A stretch of DNA of 11,735 nt from Candidatus Saccharimonadales bacterium (lineage in GTDB: Bacteria; Patescibacteriota; Saccharimonadia; Saccharimonadales; Saccharimonadaceae). Position 1 is the stretch's first letter; each line of letters begins with the position of its first letter. The translations under genes and the position numbers were made by a program. Shown here piece after piece: positions 7,241 to 11,735 of this stretch. A model generated the notes under the pieces. It saw only the letters and a list, made by a program, of their open reading frames with translations, searched no databases and was not told the origin of the DNA. The DNA is taken from the NCBI GenBank assembly GCA_030146045.1, contig JASLDG010000028.1:1-11735 (forward strand), written 5' to 3'.

Positions 7241-8337
7241 CGCTTAATCGGGCGACCCTTCCACGATACTGTACCGCGCGTATAATCGTACATACTCCGA
7301 AGAAGCAGACCAATCTCTCGACACATAATAAAAGGGAACGCAATCACACTCAATACATGGAGACGTGATCGTACGACACCGAGATACCACATGTGTACAA
7401 TAACAGATACTATAAGGACTGCAAGCGTCGCAAGCAGCAGCCATCCATCTCGCAGAACAATCCCAAGAAGAAGGAGAAACCATGGTGCGAGTGCGAACAT
7501 TAAGCCAATAACGCGCGCCAAGATACCTCGCGTACCGAATAGGGGATAATAGAGTCGAATTGCCGTCTCATATTGTGATGAAATCTTCTTTTCGTACGCC
7601 ACGCCGAACCATGGCGACGAAATAGCAAATCGATAGATGCCACTCGTTGCTATGGTATGCGCAAAAAACCTATCTGGCGATACGTTCAGCGGCTGCAGTG
7701 CAAACCCACCTGCGTTATCCAAAGCCGAACGGCGGATCATCCATACGGCACTCGCTGAAGCGGGCGCCGTAGCGCGGGATCCTATAATATTCCAAAACGA
7801 CCGCATTGTTGCTAGTACCGCGCTGGCACGCGATGGATCGACGCGAGTAGGGAGTACCGAGACCATATCAGCCGCCTCAGCCTGCATATACCGTACCATC
7901 CGCTCAATACTATGCGGTGAAAACCGCGTGTCAACATCAGCAAACAAAATAATATCCGCACTTGCTTCTTTGGAAAGTTCAAACAGAGCATGATTTTTAC
8001 CAAGCCATCCATCAGGCAAAGGTGCACCTTCGACAAAACGTACGCCCGCATGTGCAAACGCTCTGATGAGCTGGCCAGTTGTGTCACGCGAATCATCATC
8101 GAGAACAATGATTTCCAGCTTTGGGTACGAGGACCGCAGTGCACTCTCCAGACAATCAGACATTGCATGTACTTCATTGCGCGCTGGGATGCAAAGGCTC
8201 ACGCTAGGGAGCTCATCCTCAGCACTTGCAGTCACGATTGAGTCAACCCGAAATAATCGAAATACGTGATCGAGTTTTAGCCAAGCGGCTATTGTCACAG
8301 CAAGCGAGCCAGCCAGTACTAGATAAAGCGCAATCAT
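7237..8337 (-). CDS. Membrane-anchored family 2 glycosyltransferase (366 aa)
   Basis: A GT-A fold, family 2 glycosyltransferase that should transfer a sugar from a nucleotide sugar to a membrane-associated acceptor. An N-terminal membrane helix (1-19) is followed by SVSLCIPARNE (45-55), the nucleotide-binding acidic patch LDDDSRD (79-85), GWLGKNHA (110-117), and the metal-binding DxD in FADVDTRF (Asp134, Asp136). Two or more C-terminal hydrophobic segments (about 274-296, 299-320, 327-341) end in a basic RGTVSWKGRPIKR tail. This plan matches CrtQ/HpnB-like enzymes of lipid or carotenoid glycosylation, but the acceptor is unknown. I chose ATG 8337 over ATG 8385 because an extended -10 lies between them, with its end 7 nt before 8337. 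There is no Shine-Dalgarno, so the mRNA is probably leaderless. The gene is divergent from secE. Confidence 0.85.
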   Translation of the reverse strand: MIALYLVLAGSLAVTIAAWLKLDHVFRLFRVDSIVTASAEDELPSVSLCIPARNEVHAMSDCLESALRSSYPKLEIIVLDDDSRDTTGQLIRAFAHAGVRFVEGAPLPDGWLGKNHALFELSKEASADIILFADVDTRFSPHSIERMVRYMQAEAADMVSVLPTRVDPSRASAVLATMRSFWNIIGSRATAPASASAVWMIRRSALDNAGGFALQPLNVSPDRFFAHTIATSGIYRFAISSPWFGVAYEKKISSQYETAIRLYYPLFGTRGILARVIGLMFALAPWFLLLLGIVLRDGWLLLATLAVLIVSVIVHMWYLGVVRSRLHVLSVIAFPFIMCREIGLLLRSMYDYTRGTVSWKGRPIKR

Positions 8338-8344
8338 TATGTCA

Positions 8345-8353
8345 ACTATAACA
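8345..8353 (-). promoter_or_regulatory. Extended -10, leaderless-type promoter of the glycosyltransferase
   Basis: On the minus strand TGTTATAGT (8353-8345) matches TGnTATAnT. Seven nt separate it from the ATG at 8337, putting the transcription start at about the start codon. No clear -35 is seen; the place where it would be overlaps the -35 of secE. Confidence 0.5.
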
Positions 8354-8364
8354 CACCGTTTCTC

Positions 8365-8393
8365 TTGACGGATAACCTCCAGCACGCTACAAT
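8365..8393 (+). promoter_or_regulatory. secE promoter P1
   Basis: TTGACG (8365-8370), 17 nt, TACAAT (8388-8393): near consensus. The predicted start near 8400 gives a leader of about 40 nt before GTG 8440. Confidence 0.6.
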
Positions 8394-8397
8394 AGGC

Positions 8398-8429
8398 TTG
8401 ACAGTCTGTAACTACAGACTTTTAATTTT
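8398..8429 (+). promoter_or_regulatory. secE second promoter P2 and/or leader hairpin
   Basis: A perfect TTGACA (8398-8403), 17 nt, then TTTAAT (8421-8426) forms a second possible promoter. The same DNA holds the inverted repeat AGTCTG (8403-8408)/CAGACT (8415-8420), followed by T-rich bases 8420-8429, right before the ribosome binding site. In a P1 transcript this would fold as a hairpin plus U-run like a weak attenuator; in DNA it is a dyad in the P2 spacer. Sequence alone cannot decide between them. Confidence 0.45.
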
Positions 8430-8439
8430 GGAGAGATTT

Positions 8440-8799
8440 GTGGCAAAAAAAGCGACTCAATCAGCACCGACCGACGCGACCGTGACACGCATCAAAGCAG
8501 GCGACGATAAGGTATCGAAACTAGCTAAGAAAACCACGGCCACTGTGTCCGAGAAAACAAAACCAGCAAAAACCAAACGAAAAGCACCAAACGCCAAAGG
8601 TATTGCACGACCGTTCGTTGCTATGGGAAACTATTTTGCAGGCTCATGGTACGAGCTCAAACAAGTACGCTGGCCAACCCGTGGAGCAACCTGGAGTCTG
8701 ACACTTGCAGTTCTTGCCTATAGCGCATTTTTCGTCCTGCTTGTCCTGGCGCTCGACGCATTGTTTAAGTTTATTTTTGATCTAATAATTGGGAAATAG
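8440..8799 (+). CDS. secE: Preprotein translocase subunit SecE (119 aa)
   Basis: The essential small subunit of the SecYEG channel, which clamps SecY in the membrane. The C-terminal half carries the SecE signature: an amphipathic helix with NYFAGSWYELKQVRWPTRGATW (split here as NYFAGSWYELK, residues 64-74, then QVRWPTRGATW), followed by one membrane span (about 87-112). The N-terminal 55 residues are Lys/Thr/Ala rich and probably disordered, longer than in the single-span SecE of Firmicutes. The start is GTG 8440, with GGAGAG at 8430-8435; the in-frame ATG at 8365 lies in the promoter and is rejected. Its stop overlaps the ribosome binding site of nusG, so secE and nusG form a tight operon. 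Confidence 0.93.
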   Translation: MAKKATQSAPTDATVTRIKAGDDKVSKLAKKTTATVSEKTKPAKTKRKAPNAKGIARPFVAMGNYFAGSWYELKQVRWPTRGATWSLTLAVLAYSAFFVLLVLALDALFKFIFDLIIGK

Positions 8800-8806
8800 G
8801 AGACAT

Positions 8807-9352
8807 ATGGCAAAAAACCGATACGATAGCACCCGGCAATGGTACGCGATCCACACGTACAGCGGATACGAAGAGAAGGTTGCTGATAGCATTCGCCAAC
8901 GCATCAATGCCGTCGACATGGCTGACAAGATTTTTGACGTCATGGTACCAAAAGAAAAACAAATTCAGATCAAAAATGGTAAGCGTAAAGTTATTGAAGC
9001 AAAAATCTTTCAAGGCTACTGCCTTGTTGAGATGAAGCTCACTGACGAAACATGGTATATTGTTCGCAATACTCCTGGCGTGACAGGTTTTGTTGGTAGC
9101 GGCACGGAGCCAACACCAGTGTCTGACAACGAAATCGCTAAGATCAAAAAACGCATGGGCGTGGAAGATCCAAAGCATCAAATCGACTTCTCAGAGGGCG
9201 AGGTGGTCTCGATCACCGATGGACCATTCAAAGGTTTCGATGGTGCTATTTCAGAAATCGATGCCGTCAAGGGTAAAATCAAGGTTATGGTCAGCATGTT
9301 TGGCCGTGATACACCAGTAGAACTCGACGCATTGCAAGTCAAAAAAGTTTAA
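8807..9352 (+). CDS. nusG: Transcription termination/antitermination protein NusG (181 aa)
   Basis: A transcription elongation factor that binds RNA polymerase and links it to Rho and the ribosome. The NGN domain opens with RQWYAIHTYSGYEEKV (10-25) and contains MVPKE, FQGYCLVEM (68-76) and VRNTPGVTGFVG (86-97); the KOW domain follows from about 126 (EGEVVSITDGPFKGFDG). Length and both domains are typical. ATG 8807 is chosen because AGGAGA (8798-8803) sits 3 nt before it, overlapping the secE stop; ATG 8789 would overlap secE and lacks a ribosome binding site. An intrinsic terminator follows, which cuts it off from rplK. Confidence 0.95.
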   Translation: MAKNRYDSTRQWYAIHTYSGYEEKVADSIRQRINAVDMADKIFDVMVPKEKQIQIKNGKRKVIEAKIFQGYCLVEMKLTDETWYIVRNTPGVTGFVGSGTEPTPVSDNEIAKIKKRMGVEDPKHQIDFSEGEVVSITDGPFKGFDGAISEIDAVKGKIKVMVSMFGRDTPVELDALQVKKV

Positions 9353-9362
9353 TATTCAATTC

Positions 9363-9392
9363 AATAATCCGCTCCAGAGCGGATTATTTTTT
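9363..9392 (+). terminator. Intrinsic terminator of secE-nusG
   Basis: An 11-bp stem AATAATCCGCT (9363-9373)/AGCGGATTATT (9378-9388) with loop CCAG, ending in an uninterrupted T-run to 9392. A textbook Rho-independent terminator, 10 nt after the nusG stop. Confidence 0.85.
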
Positions 9393-9405
9393 ATAGAAAG
9401 TTACT

Positions 9406-9690
9406 ATGAAACCTGACACATCTCATACCATCGAAGCGATTATCCCCAGCGCTAAAAATCCGGCAGAATATCTCGTTCATGCAGAAACAGGAGAACTTCC
9501 CGCAATCGCATATCAGCCCGAACAACATCATACATTCGAAGGTGCGCTCCATGCGCTCGCACGGCTCGCCACTGGCACGAGTCTTGGCGTAGCAGGGCGC
9601 CAGACTGCCACGGCAGATACAATCCGCTATATTACAAAACCAGTCTCGACAGACACAGTCATTAATGCAGCATACCGTTGGAATTCATAA
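9406..9690 (+). CDS. Hypothetical protein of unknown family (94 aa)
   Basis: I do not recognise this protein. It is soluble, without membrane spans, cysteines or a signal peptide. The first part (EAIIPSAKNPAEYLVHAETGELPAIAY, in two pieces: residues 10-17 and 18-36) looks like beta strands; the middle (HTFEGALHALARLATG, 42-57) looks like an amphipathic helix; the end (RYITKPVSTDTVINAAYRW) is again mixed. It starts at ATG 9406, 14 nt after the nusG terminator, with only a weak AGAAAG ribosome binding site. A TATAGA 8 nt upstream of the ATG, inside the end of the terminator T-run, could be a -10 for a leaderless transcript. Its position between nusG and rplK breaks a normally continuous gene order. 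Base composition and codon use look like the neighbours. Confidence 0.6.
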   Translation: MKPDTSHTIEAIIPSAKNPAEYLVHAETGELPAIAYQPEQHHTFEGALHALARLATGTSLGVAGRQTATADTIRYITKPVSTDTVINAAYRWNS

Positions 9691-9701
9691 GCAGCCCAGC
9701 C

Positions 9702-9730
9702 TTGAAAATAGTGCTAAAACAGCGTATAAT
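9702..9730 (+). promoter_or_regulatory. rplK promoter
   Basis: TTGAAA (9702-9707), exactly 17 nt, then a perfect TATAAT (9725-9730). The predicted start near 9737 gives a leader of about 55 nt. Confidence 0.75.
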
Positions 9731-9743
9731 AGAATAGTTACGC

Positions 9744-9776
9744 ACTAAATATATATGCTTCAATAAAGTATTTAGT
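9744..9776 (+). promoter_or_regulatory. Leader hairpin upstream of rplK
   Basis: ACTAAATA (9744-9751) pairs perfectly with TATTTAGT (9769-9776) around a 17-nt loop in the rplK leader. It ends just before the ribosome binding site AAGGAA (9781-9786). It is A/T rich and therefore weak; it could protect the 5' end or tune translation. Confidence 0.35.
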
Positions 9777-9791
9777 ACAAAAGGAAATAAT

Positions 9792-10220
9792 ATGGCAAAG
9801 AAAATCATTGGCAACTTGAAGTTGCGTATCCCAGCTGGTCGCGCGACTGCAGGTCCTCCGGTTGGCTCAACACTTGGTCAGTGGGGCTTGAACATGATGG
9901 ATTTCATCAATCCATTCAACGACGCAACCAAAGGTGACATGGGCAAGGACGTTATCGTCCATATCCAAGTCTTCGAAGATCGTACGTTTACCTGGAAGAG
10001 TCTTGGCCAACCAGTTGACGATGCGATCCGCGAAAAGATCGGTATCAAAAAAGGTAGTGCAAAACCTCATACCGACAAAGTTGGTAAGATTACTCGTGCA
10101 CAACTTGCTGAAATCGCTGAAGCAAAGAAAGATCAATTGAATGCTATCGACGAAGAAGGTCGCATTAAGGTGATTGCTGGCTCAGCTCGGTCAATGGGCG
10201 TTGAAGTCGTAAACGATTAG
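9792..10220 (+). CDS. rplK: 50S ribosomal protein L11 (142 aa)
   Basis: L11 binds the GTPase-associated region of 23S rRNA, where it contacts elongation factors and release factors. The full-length match is clear: MAKKIIGNLKLRIPAGRATA at the N-terminus, PPVGSTLGQWGLN, KVGKITRAQ in the RNA-binding C-terminal domain, and GSARSMGVEV near the end. The length is normal. In the proline-rich hinge Pro22 and Pro23 are kept, but position 26 is Ser instead of the usual Pro, and the usual basic residue/His after GQ is Trp. The ribosome binding site is AAGGAA, 5 nt before the ATG. It has its own promoter and is followed by terminators, so it is not cotranscribed with rplA. Confidence 0.96.
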   Translation: MAKKIIGNLKLRIPAGRATAGPPVGSTLGQWGLNMMDFINPFNDATKGDMGKDVIVHIQVFEDRTFTWKSLGQPVDDAIREKIGIKKGSAKPHTDKVGKITRAQLAEIAEAKKDQLNAIDEEGRIKVIAGSARSMGVEVVND

Positions 10221-10265
10221 GAGGGGCTCGCCCCTCCGTTCCTTTTTCGAAGTAAATTCGAAAAA
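10220..10265 (+). terminator. Tandem hairpins after rplK
   Basis: A GC-rich stem GGAGGGG (10220-10226)/CCCCTCC (10231-10237) with loop CTCG starts on the last base of the rplK stop codon. A T-run (10243-10247) follows after 5 nt, and a second perfect 9-bp hairpin TTTTTCGAA (10243-10251)/TTCGAAAAA (10257-10265) reuses that T-run. Together they look like a terminator or 3'-end protecting structure for rplK. Confidence 0.55.
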
Positions 10266-10310
10266 TCACTCCACCCCCTAAAGCCGACGCTACGCATCGT
10301 TAATCGCAAA

Positions 10311-10349
10311 CATACAAAAACTCCCTTACAATGAGGGAGTTTTTGTATG
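10311..10349. terminator. Bidirectional intrinsic terminator between rplK and the LysM-CHAP gene
   Basis: A perfect 16-bp stem CATACAAAAACTCCCT (10311-10326)/AGGGAGTTTTTGTATG (10334-10349) with a 7-nt loop. The internal A-run on one arm and T-run on the other give a U-run after the GC-rich top in both directions, so it serves both converging genes. Confidence 0.85.
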
Positions 10350-10362
10350 AGCAAGTATTCTG

Positions 10363-10641
10363 CTAGTAGATGAACTGGCCAAAAGTGCCCGGATTGACCG
10401 TACGCTGATTGTAGTTACCAGCCTGGTAGTTCCAGCCCATTTCCGATACGACATAGCTCCCATCAGCATTTACACTTTCGACATAGGCGACATGGCCGTT
10501 TGTCACCGCGACTGCACCAGCTCGAGGTGCGGTACCAGTTGCCTTGCCCTGTGCCTGAGCGGAGCTAACCCAGTTATATCCTGCATTACCATATACCGGC
10601 ACGTCTGGGCGTTTGCTGTGCACATAGTCAGTACACCACAT
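10363..10641 (-). CDS. C-terminal part: CHAP domain fragment
   Basis: The stretch after the UGA holds almost the whole CHAP domain and can be opened by ATG 10641, but that start has no ribosome binding site, lies inside the domain (just before the catalytic Cys) and has no signal peptide. It is therefore unlikely to be a separate functional gene; it is the severed catalytic half. Confidence 0.4.
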   Translation of the reverse strand: MWCTDYVHSKRPDVPVYGNAGYNWVSSAQAQGKATGTAPRAGAVAVTNGHVAYVESVNADGSYVVSEMGWNYQAGNYNQRTVNPGTFGQFIY

Positions 10642-10692
10642 ACCATTACCTACATAGTAACTTTTACTATTAACCGGAGCCGAGCTGTAGCT

Positions 10693-11106
10693 TCACGTTG
10701 TATAGGTGCTCGCCGTCTGTGCAACAACCGGCGCAGACACAACAGGCGCTGTCGCTACATATTGACTGTAACGATCAGGGAGCTCTTGGTCAGCTGTTGG
10801 AATCGTAAGCTCTTGGCCGGCATTAATAATGTCCGGATTAGCAATCGACTCATTCGCATTAAATATACGCACCCAGTCAGTCTGGTTCGCTTCAGCGATT
10901 GATGCGAGGCTGTCGCCTTCAGCAACGACAACCTTCTTTGGCTGTGCCTTAACCGGCTCGGCAGGCTTTTCTTGTTTCTTTTCTTGAGTCGTCGTCTGCT
11001 TGGCAGGCGTATCGTTGCTCTTGGCTGCAGCGGGCGATACCGGAGTCAAAGCAACAGCCAAGACACCAGCAGCTAAAACTGCTGTAAATTTTGCGTTAAA
11101 ACGCAT
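10693..11106 (-). CDS. N-terminal part: signal peptide plus LysM domain (137 aa, ends at the UGA)
   Basis: If the UGA is obeyed, this is the product made: a signal peptide (MRFNAKF, then AVLAAGVLAVAL, cleavage likely after the AAA near residue 28), a charged linker, one LysM peptidoglycan-binding domain with the VAEGDSLASIAEANQ (61-75) opening and LTIP end, and a short V/A/P tail. It could still bind cell wall, but it has no catalytic domain. Confidence 0.6.
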   Translation of the reverse strand: MRFNAKFTAVLAAGVLAVALTPVSPAAAKSNDTPAKQTTTQEKKQEKPAEPVKAQPKKVVVAEGDSLASIAEANQTDWVRIFNANESIANPDIINAGQELTIPTADQELPDRYSQYVATAPVVSAPVVAQTASTYTT

Positions 11107-11210
11107 GGTTTTCCTCCTTGTTATACCCCCACGTACTTTGTTATCATAGTGTATATAAGCGTGGGCGTTTTGCACCTCTTGGTACGTTTGTGCCAAAAAA
11201 CACAATTATC

Positions 11211-11239
11211 ATTGTAGCAATTGGTTTTTATTGTGTCAA
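11211..11239 (-). promoter_or_regulatory. Strong promoter of the LysM-CHAP gene
   Basis: On the minus strand a perfect TTGACA (11239-11234), 17 nt, then TACAAT (11216-11211). The predicted start near 11204 leaves a leader of about 98 nt, long for this window, with possible pairings such as CCCACG/CGTGGG. Confidence 0.65.
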
Positions 11240-11281
11240 ACGTTAGCATCGCCACCAGATATAGCGTCTTTGTAGCGTCTC

Positions 11282-11313
11282 TCGACAAATAGCATAGAAT
11301 TTGCTACTATACT
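11282..11313 (+). promoter_or_regulatory. Probable rplA promoter
   Basis: TCGACA (11282-11287), 17 nt, TACTAT (11305-11310); an alternative -10 is TATACT (11308-11313). The match is moderate. Some promoter is required here because rplA is cut off from rplK by terminators and an opposite-strand gene. Confidence 0.4.
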
Positions 11314-11331
11314 ATATGTATTAATCAATGT

Positions 11332-11370
11332 TTGGGAGGCGGCCTACTAACGGCGCCGTTTGTACCACAG
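11332..11370 (+). promoter_or_regulatory. Ribosomal protein L1 operator in the rplA leader (23S rRNA mimic)
   Basis: The leader reads TTTGGGAGGC ... TACCACA. The two sides match the two strands of the L1-binding helix of 23S rRNA (GUGGGAGGC and AAAUACCAC in E. coli helix 76). TGG (11333-11335) pairs with CCA (11365-11367), then an internal loop, then an inner stem GGCGGC/GCCGTT including G-U pairs. Known L1 autoregulation works by L1 binding such a mimic and blocking translation of its own mRNA. The ribosome binding site AAAGGA (11371-11376) follows immediately, so bound L1 would cover it. Confidence 0.65.
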
Positions 11371-11384
11371 AAAGGATTCCATCC

Positions 11385-11735
11385 ATGGCTAAAAAAGCCG
11401 AATTACTTGAAAAGGCGGCCGAGCTCAAACTCGATGTCACCGAAAAGAATACGATTGCTGAAATCGAAGCAGTAATTGCTGGTGCCGAGAATTACGAAGT
11501 CAAAGAAGCCGCTCCAGCCAAAGCCGGCAAGCGAAGTGAAAAGTCACTCAAAGAGGCCGAAGAGAAAGCCGAGAAGGAAGCTCGTAAAGAAGCAGGCGAC
11601 ACCACACCCCAAGATGGTAGTGATGTAGTTACTAAAAAAGGGCCAAAGCCTGTTACTCGCCCCCGCTCAGAGCGTCGCGGTAAAGCGTACAAAAAAGTAG
11701 CTGAGCTGGTTGAAGCTGATAAAGTCTACTCACTC
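11385..11735 (+). CDS. rplA: 50S ribosomal protein L1, N-terminal part with extension (117 codons, runs off right edge)
   Basis: L1 forms the mobile stalk that ejects deacylated tRNA from the ribosomal E site. The L1 core begins only near residue 97: RRGKAYKKVAELVEADKVYSL (98-117, with the preceding R) matches the usual N-terminus of L1. Before it lies an extension of about 95 residues: a small helical motif (AELLEKAAELKLDVTEKNTI then AEIEAVIAG, residues 5-33) resembling HeH/SAP/Rho-N-like nucleic-acid-binding folds, then a highly charged, probably disordered K/E/A linker (about 37-95). The start ATG 11385 follows AAAGGA by 8 nt and the L1 operator leader. The gene is open to the end of the window. 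Confidence 0.88.
   Translation, partial: MAKKAELLEKAAELKLDVTEKNTIAEIEAVIAGAENYEVKEAAPAKAGKRSEKSLKEAEEKAEKEARKEAGDTTPQDGSDVVTKKGPKPVTRPRSERRGKAYKKVAELVEADKVYSL

Larger units (their letters stand above)
10363..11106 (-). pseudogene. Secreted LysM-CHAP cell-wall amidase/endopeptidase interrupted by an in-frame UGA
   Basis: Read through one UGA codon (minus strand 10695-10693, residue 138), this is a 247-residue secreted peptidoglycan-acting protein: signal peptide, low-complexity K/Q/P linker, LysM domain (about 57-104), second linker, CHAP domain (about 145-247). The CHAP domain has its catalytic Cys158 (GMWCTDY), His205 (NGHVAYVE) and Glu221 (VSEMGWN). Both halves are in the same frame and the residues after the UGA (SYSSAPVNSKSYYVGNG) are a natural linker into the CHAP domain, so this is one gene with one stop. 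Explanations: a recent nonsense mutation (CGA or TGG to TGA), a sequence error, or programmed/leaky readthrough. Such enzymes remodel the wall of the cell itself or of its host. The start ATG 11106 has a perfect AAGGAGG 6 nt upstream. It lies on the opposite strand between rplK and rplA. Confidence 0.75.

Noticed and set aside
8338..8385. Upstream ATG 8385 for the glycosyltransferase
   Set aside because: It lies upstream of the extended -10 at 8353-8345 and overlaps the secE promoter; ATG 8337 begins directly with the membrane helix.
8365..8439. Upstream ATG 8365 for secE
   Set aside because: These bases are promoter and leader; GTG 8440 has a proper ribosome binding site and gives the MAKK-type start.
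8789..8806. Upstream ATG 8789 for nusG
   Set aside because: It overlaps secE and has no ribosome binding site; ATG 8807 has AGGAGA.
10693..10695. UGA read as glycine or tryptophan throughout (alternative genetic code)
   Set aside because: The dehydrogenase gene ends in UGA, and no conserved gene in the window has internal UGA codons, so the standard code holds.
1..11735. CRISPR arrays, insertion sequences or transposase genes
   Set aside because: No regularly spaced repeats, no terminal inverted repeats around a transposase and no transposase-like frame were found.

Overview
The window most likely comes from a Candidate Phyla Radiation bacterium, with Saccharibacteria (TM7) the best guess. 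The reasons are the short compact genes, the split secE-nusG-rplK-rplA cluster, a secreted LysM/CHAP cell-wall protein lodged between rplK and rplA, and an L1 protein with a long N-terminal extension. The assignment is an inference. At least one clear gene (315-1724) ends in UGA, so UGA is read as a stop here, and the alternative code of SR1/Gracilibacteria does not apply.

Left part (1-3940): a good leftward promoter drives a 38-residue single-span membrane peptide. Back to back with it, an operator-like promoter drives a rightward pair: a 469-aa dehydrogenase that resembles cyanobacterial acyl-ACP reductase, and a large multi-span GAF histidine kinase. A tRNA-Trp(CCA) gene with its own promoter and a hairpin terminator follows (3997-4110).

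Middle part (4187-8337): a second membrane histidine kinase (PAS type, leftward) stands divergent from a P-loop ATPase plus YgjP-type zinc metallopeptidase pair. The metallopeptidase gene meets a leftward family 2 glycosyltransferase tail to tail, with overlapping stop codons. Neither kinase has a response regulator in the window. The second kinase and the glycosyltransferase have a -10 box exactly 7 nt before the ATG and no ribosome binding site, which suggests leaderless mRNAs.

Right part (8365-11735): the transcription/translation cluster secE-nusG, terminator, a 94-aa unknown protein, rplK with its own promoter, a bidirectional terminator, a leftward secreted LysM-CHAP gene interrupted by one in-frame UGA, and then rplA (cut by the window edge) behind an mRNA leader that mimics the 23S rRNA binding site of L1. 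A tRNA-Trp-secE-nusG-rplK-rplA order is common in bacteria. Here it is broken up by foreign genes, and each piece has acquired its own promoter and terminator.

Most promising observations: the interrupted LysM-CHAP gene, the acyl-ACP-reductase-like enzyme under an overlapping-palindrome operator, the leaderless-type promoters, the L1 operator mimic, and the hairpin/tandem promoter arrangement in front of secE.
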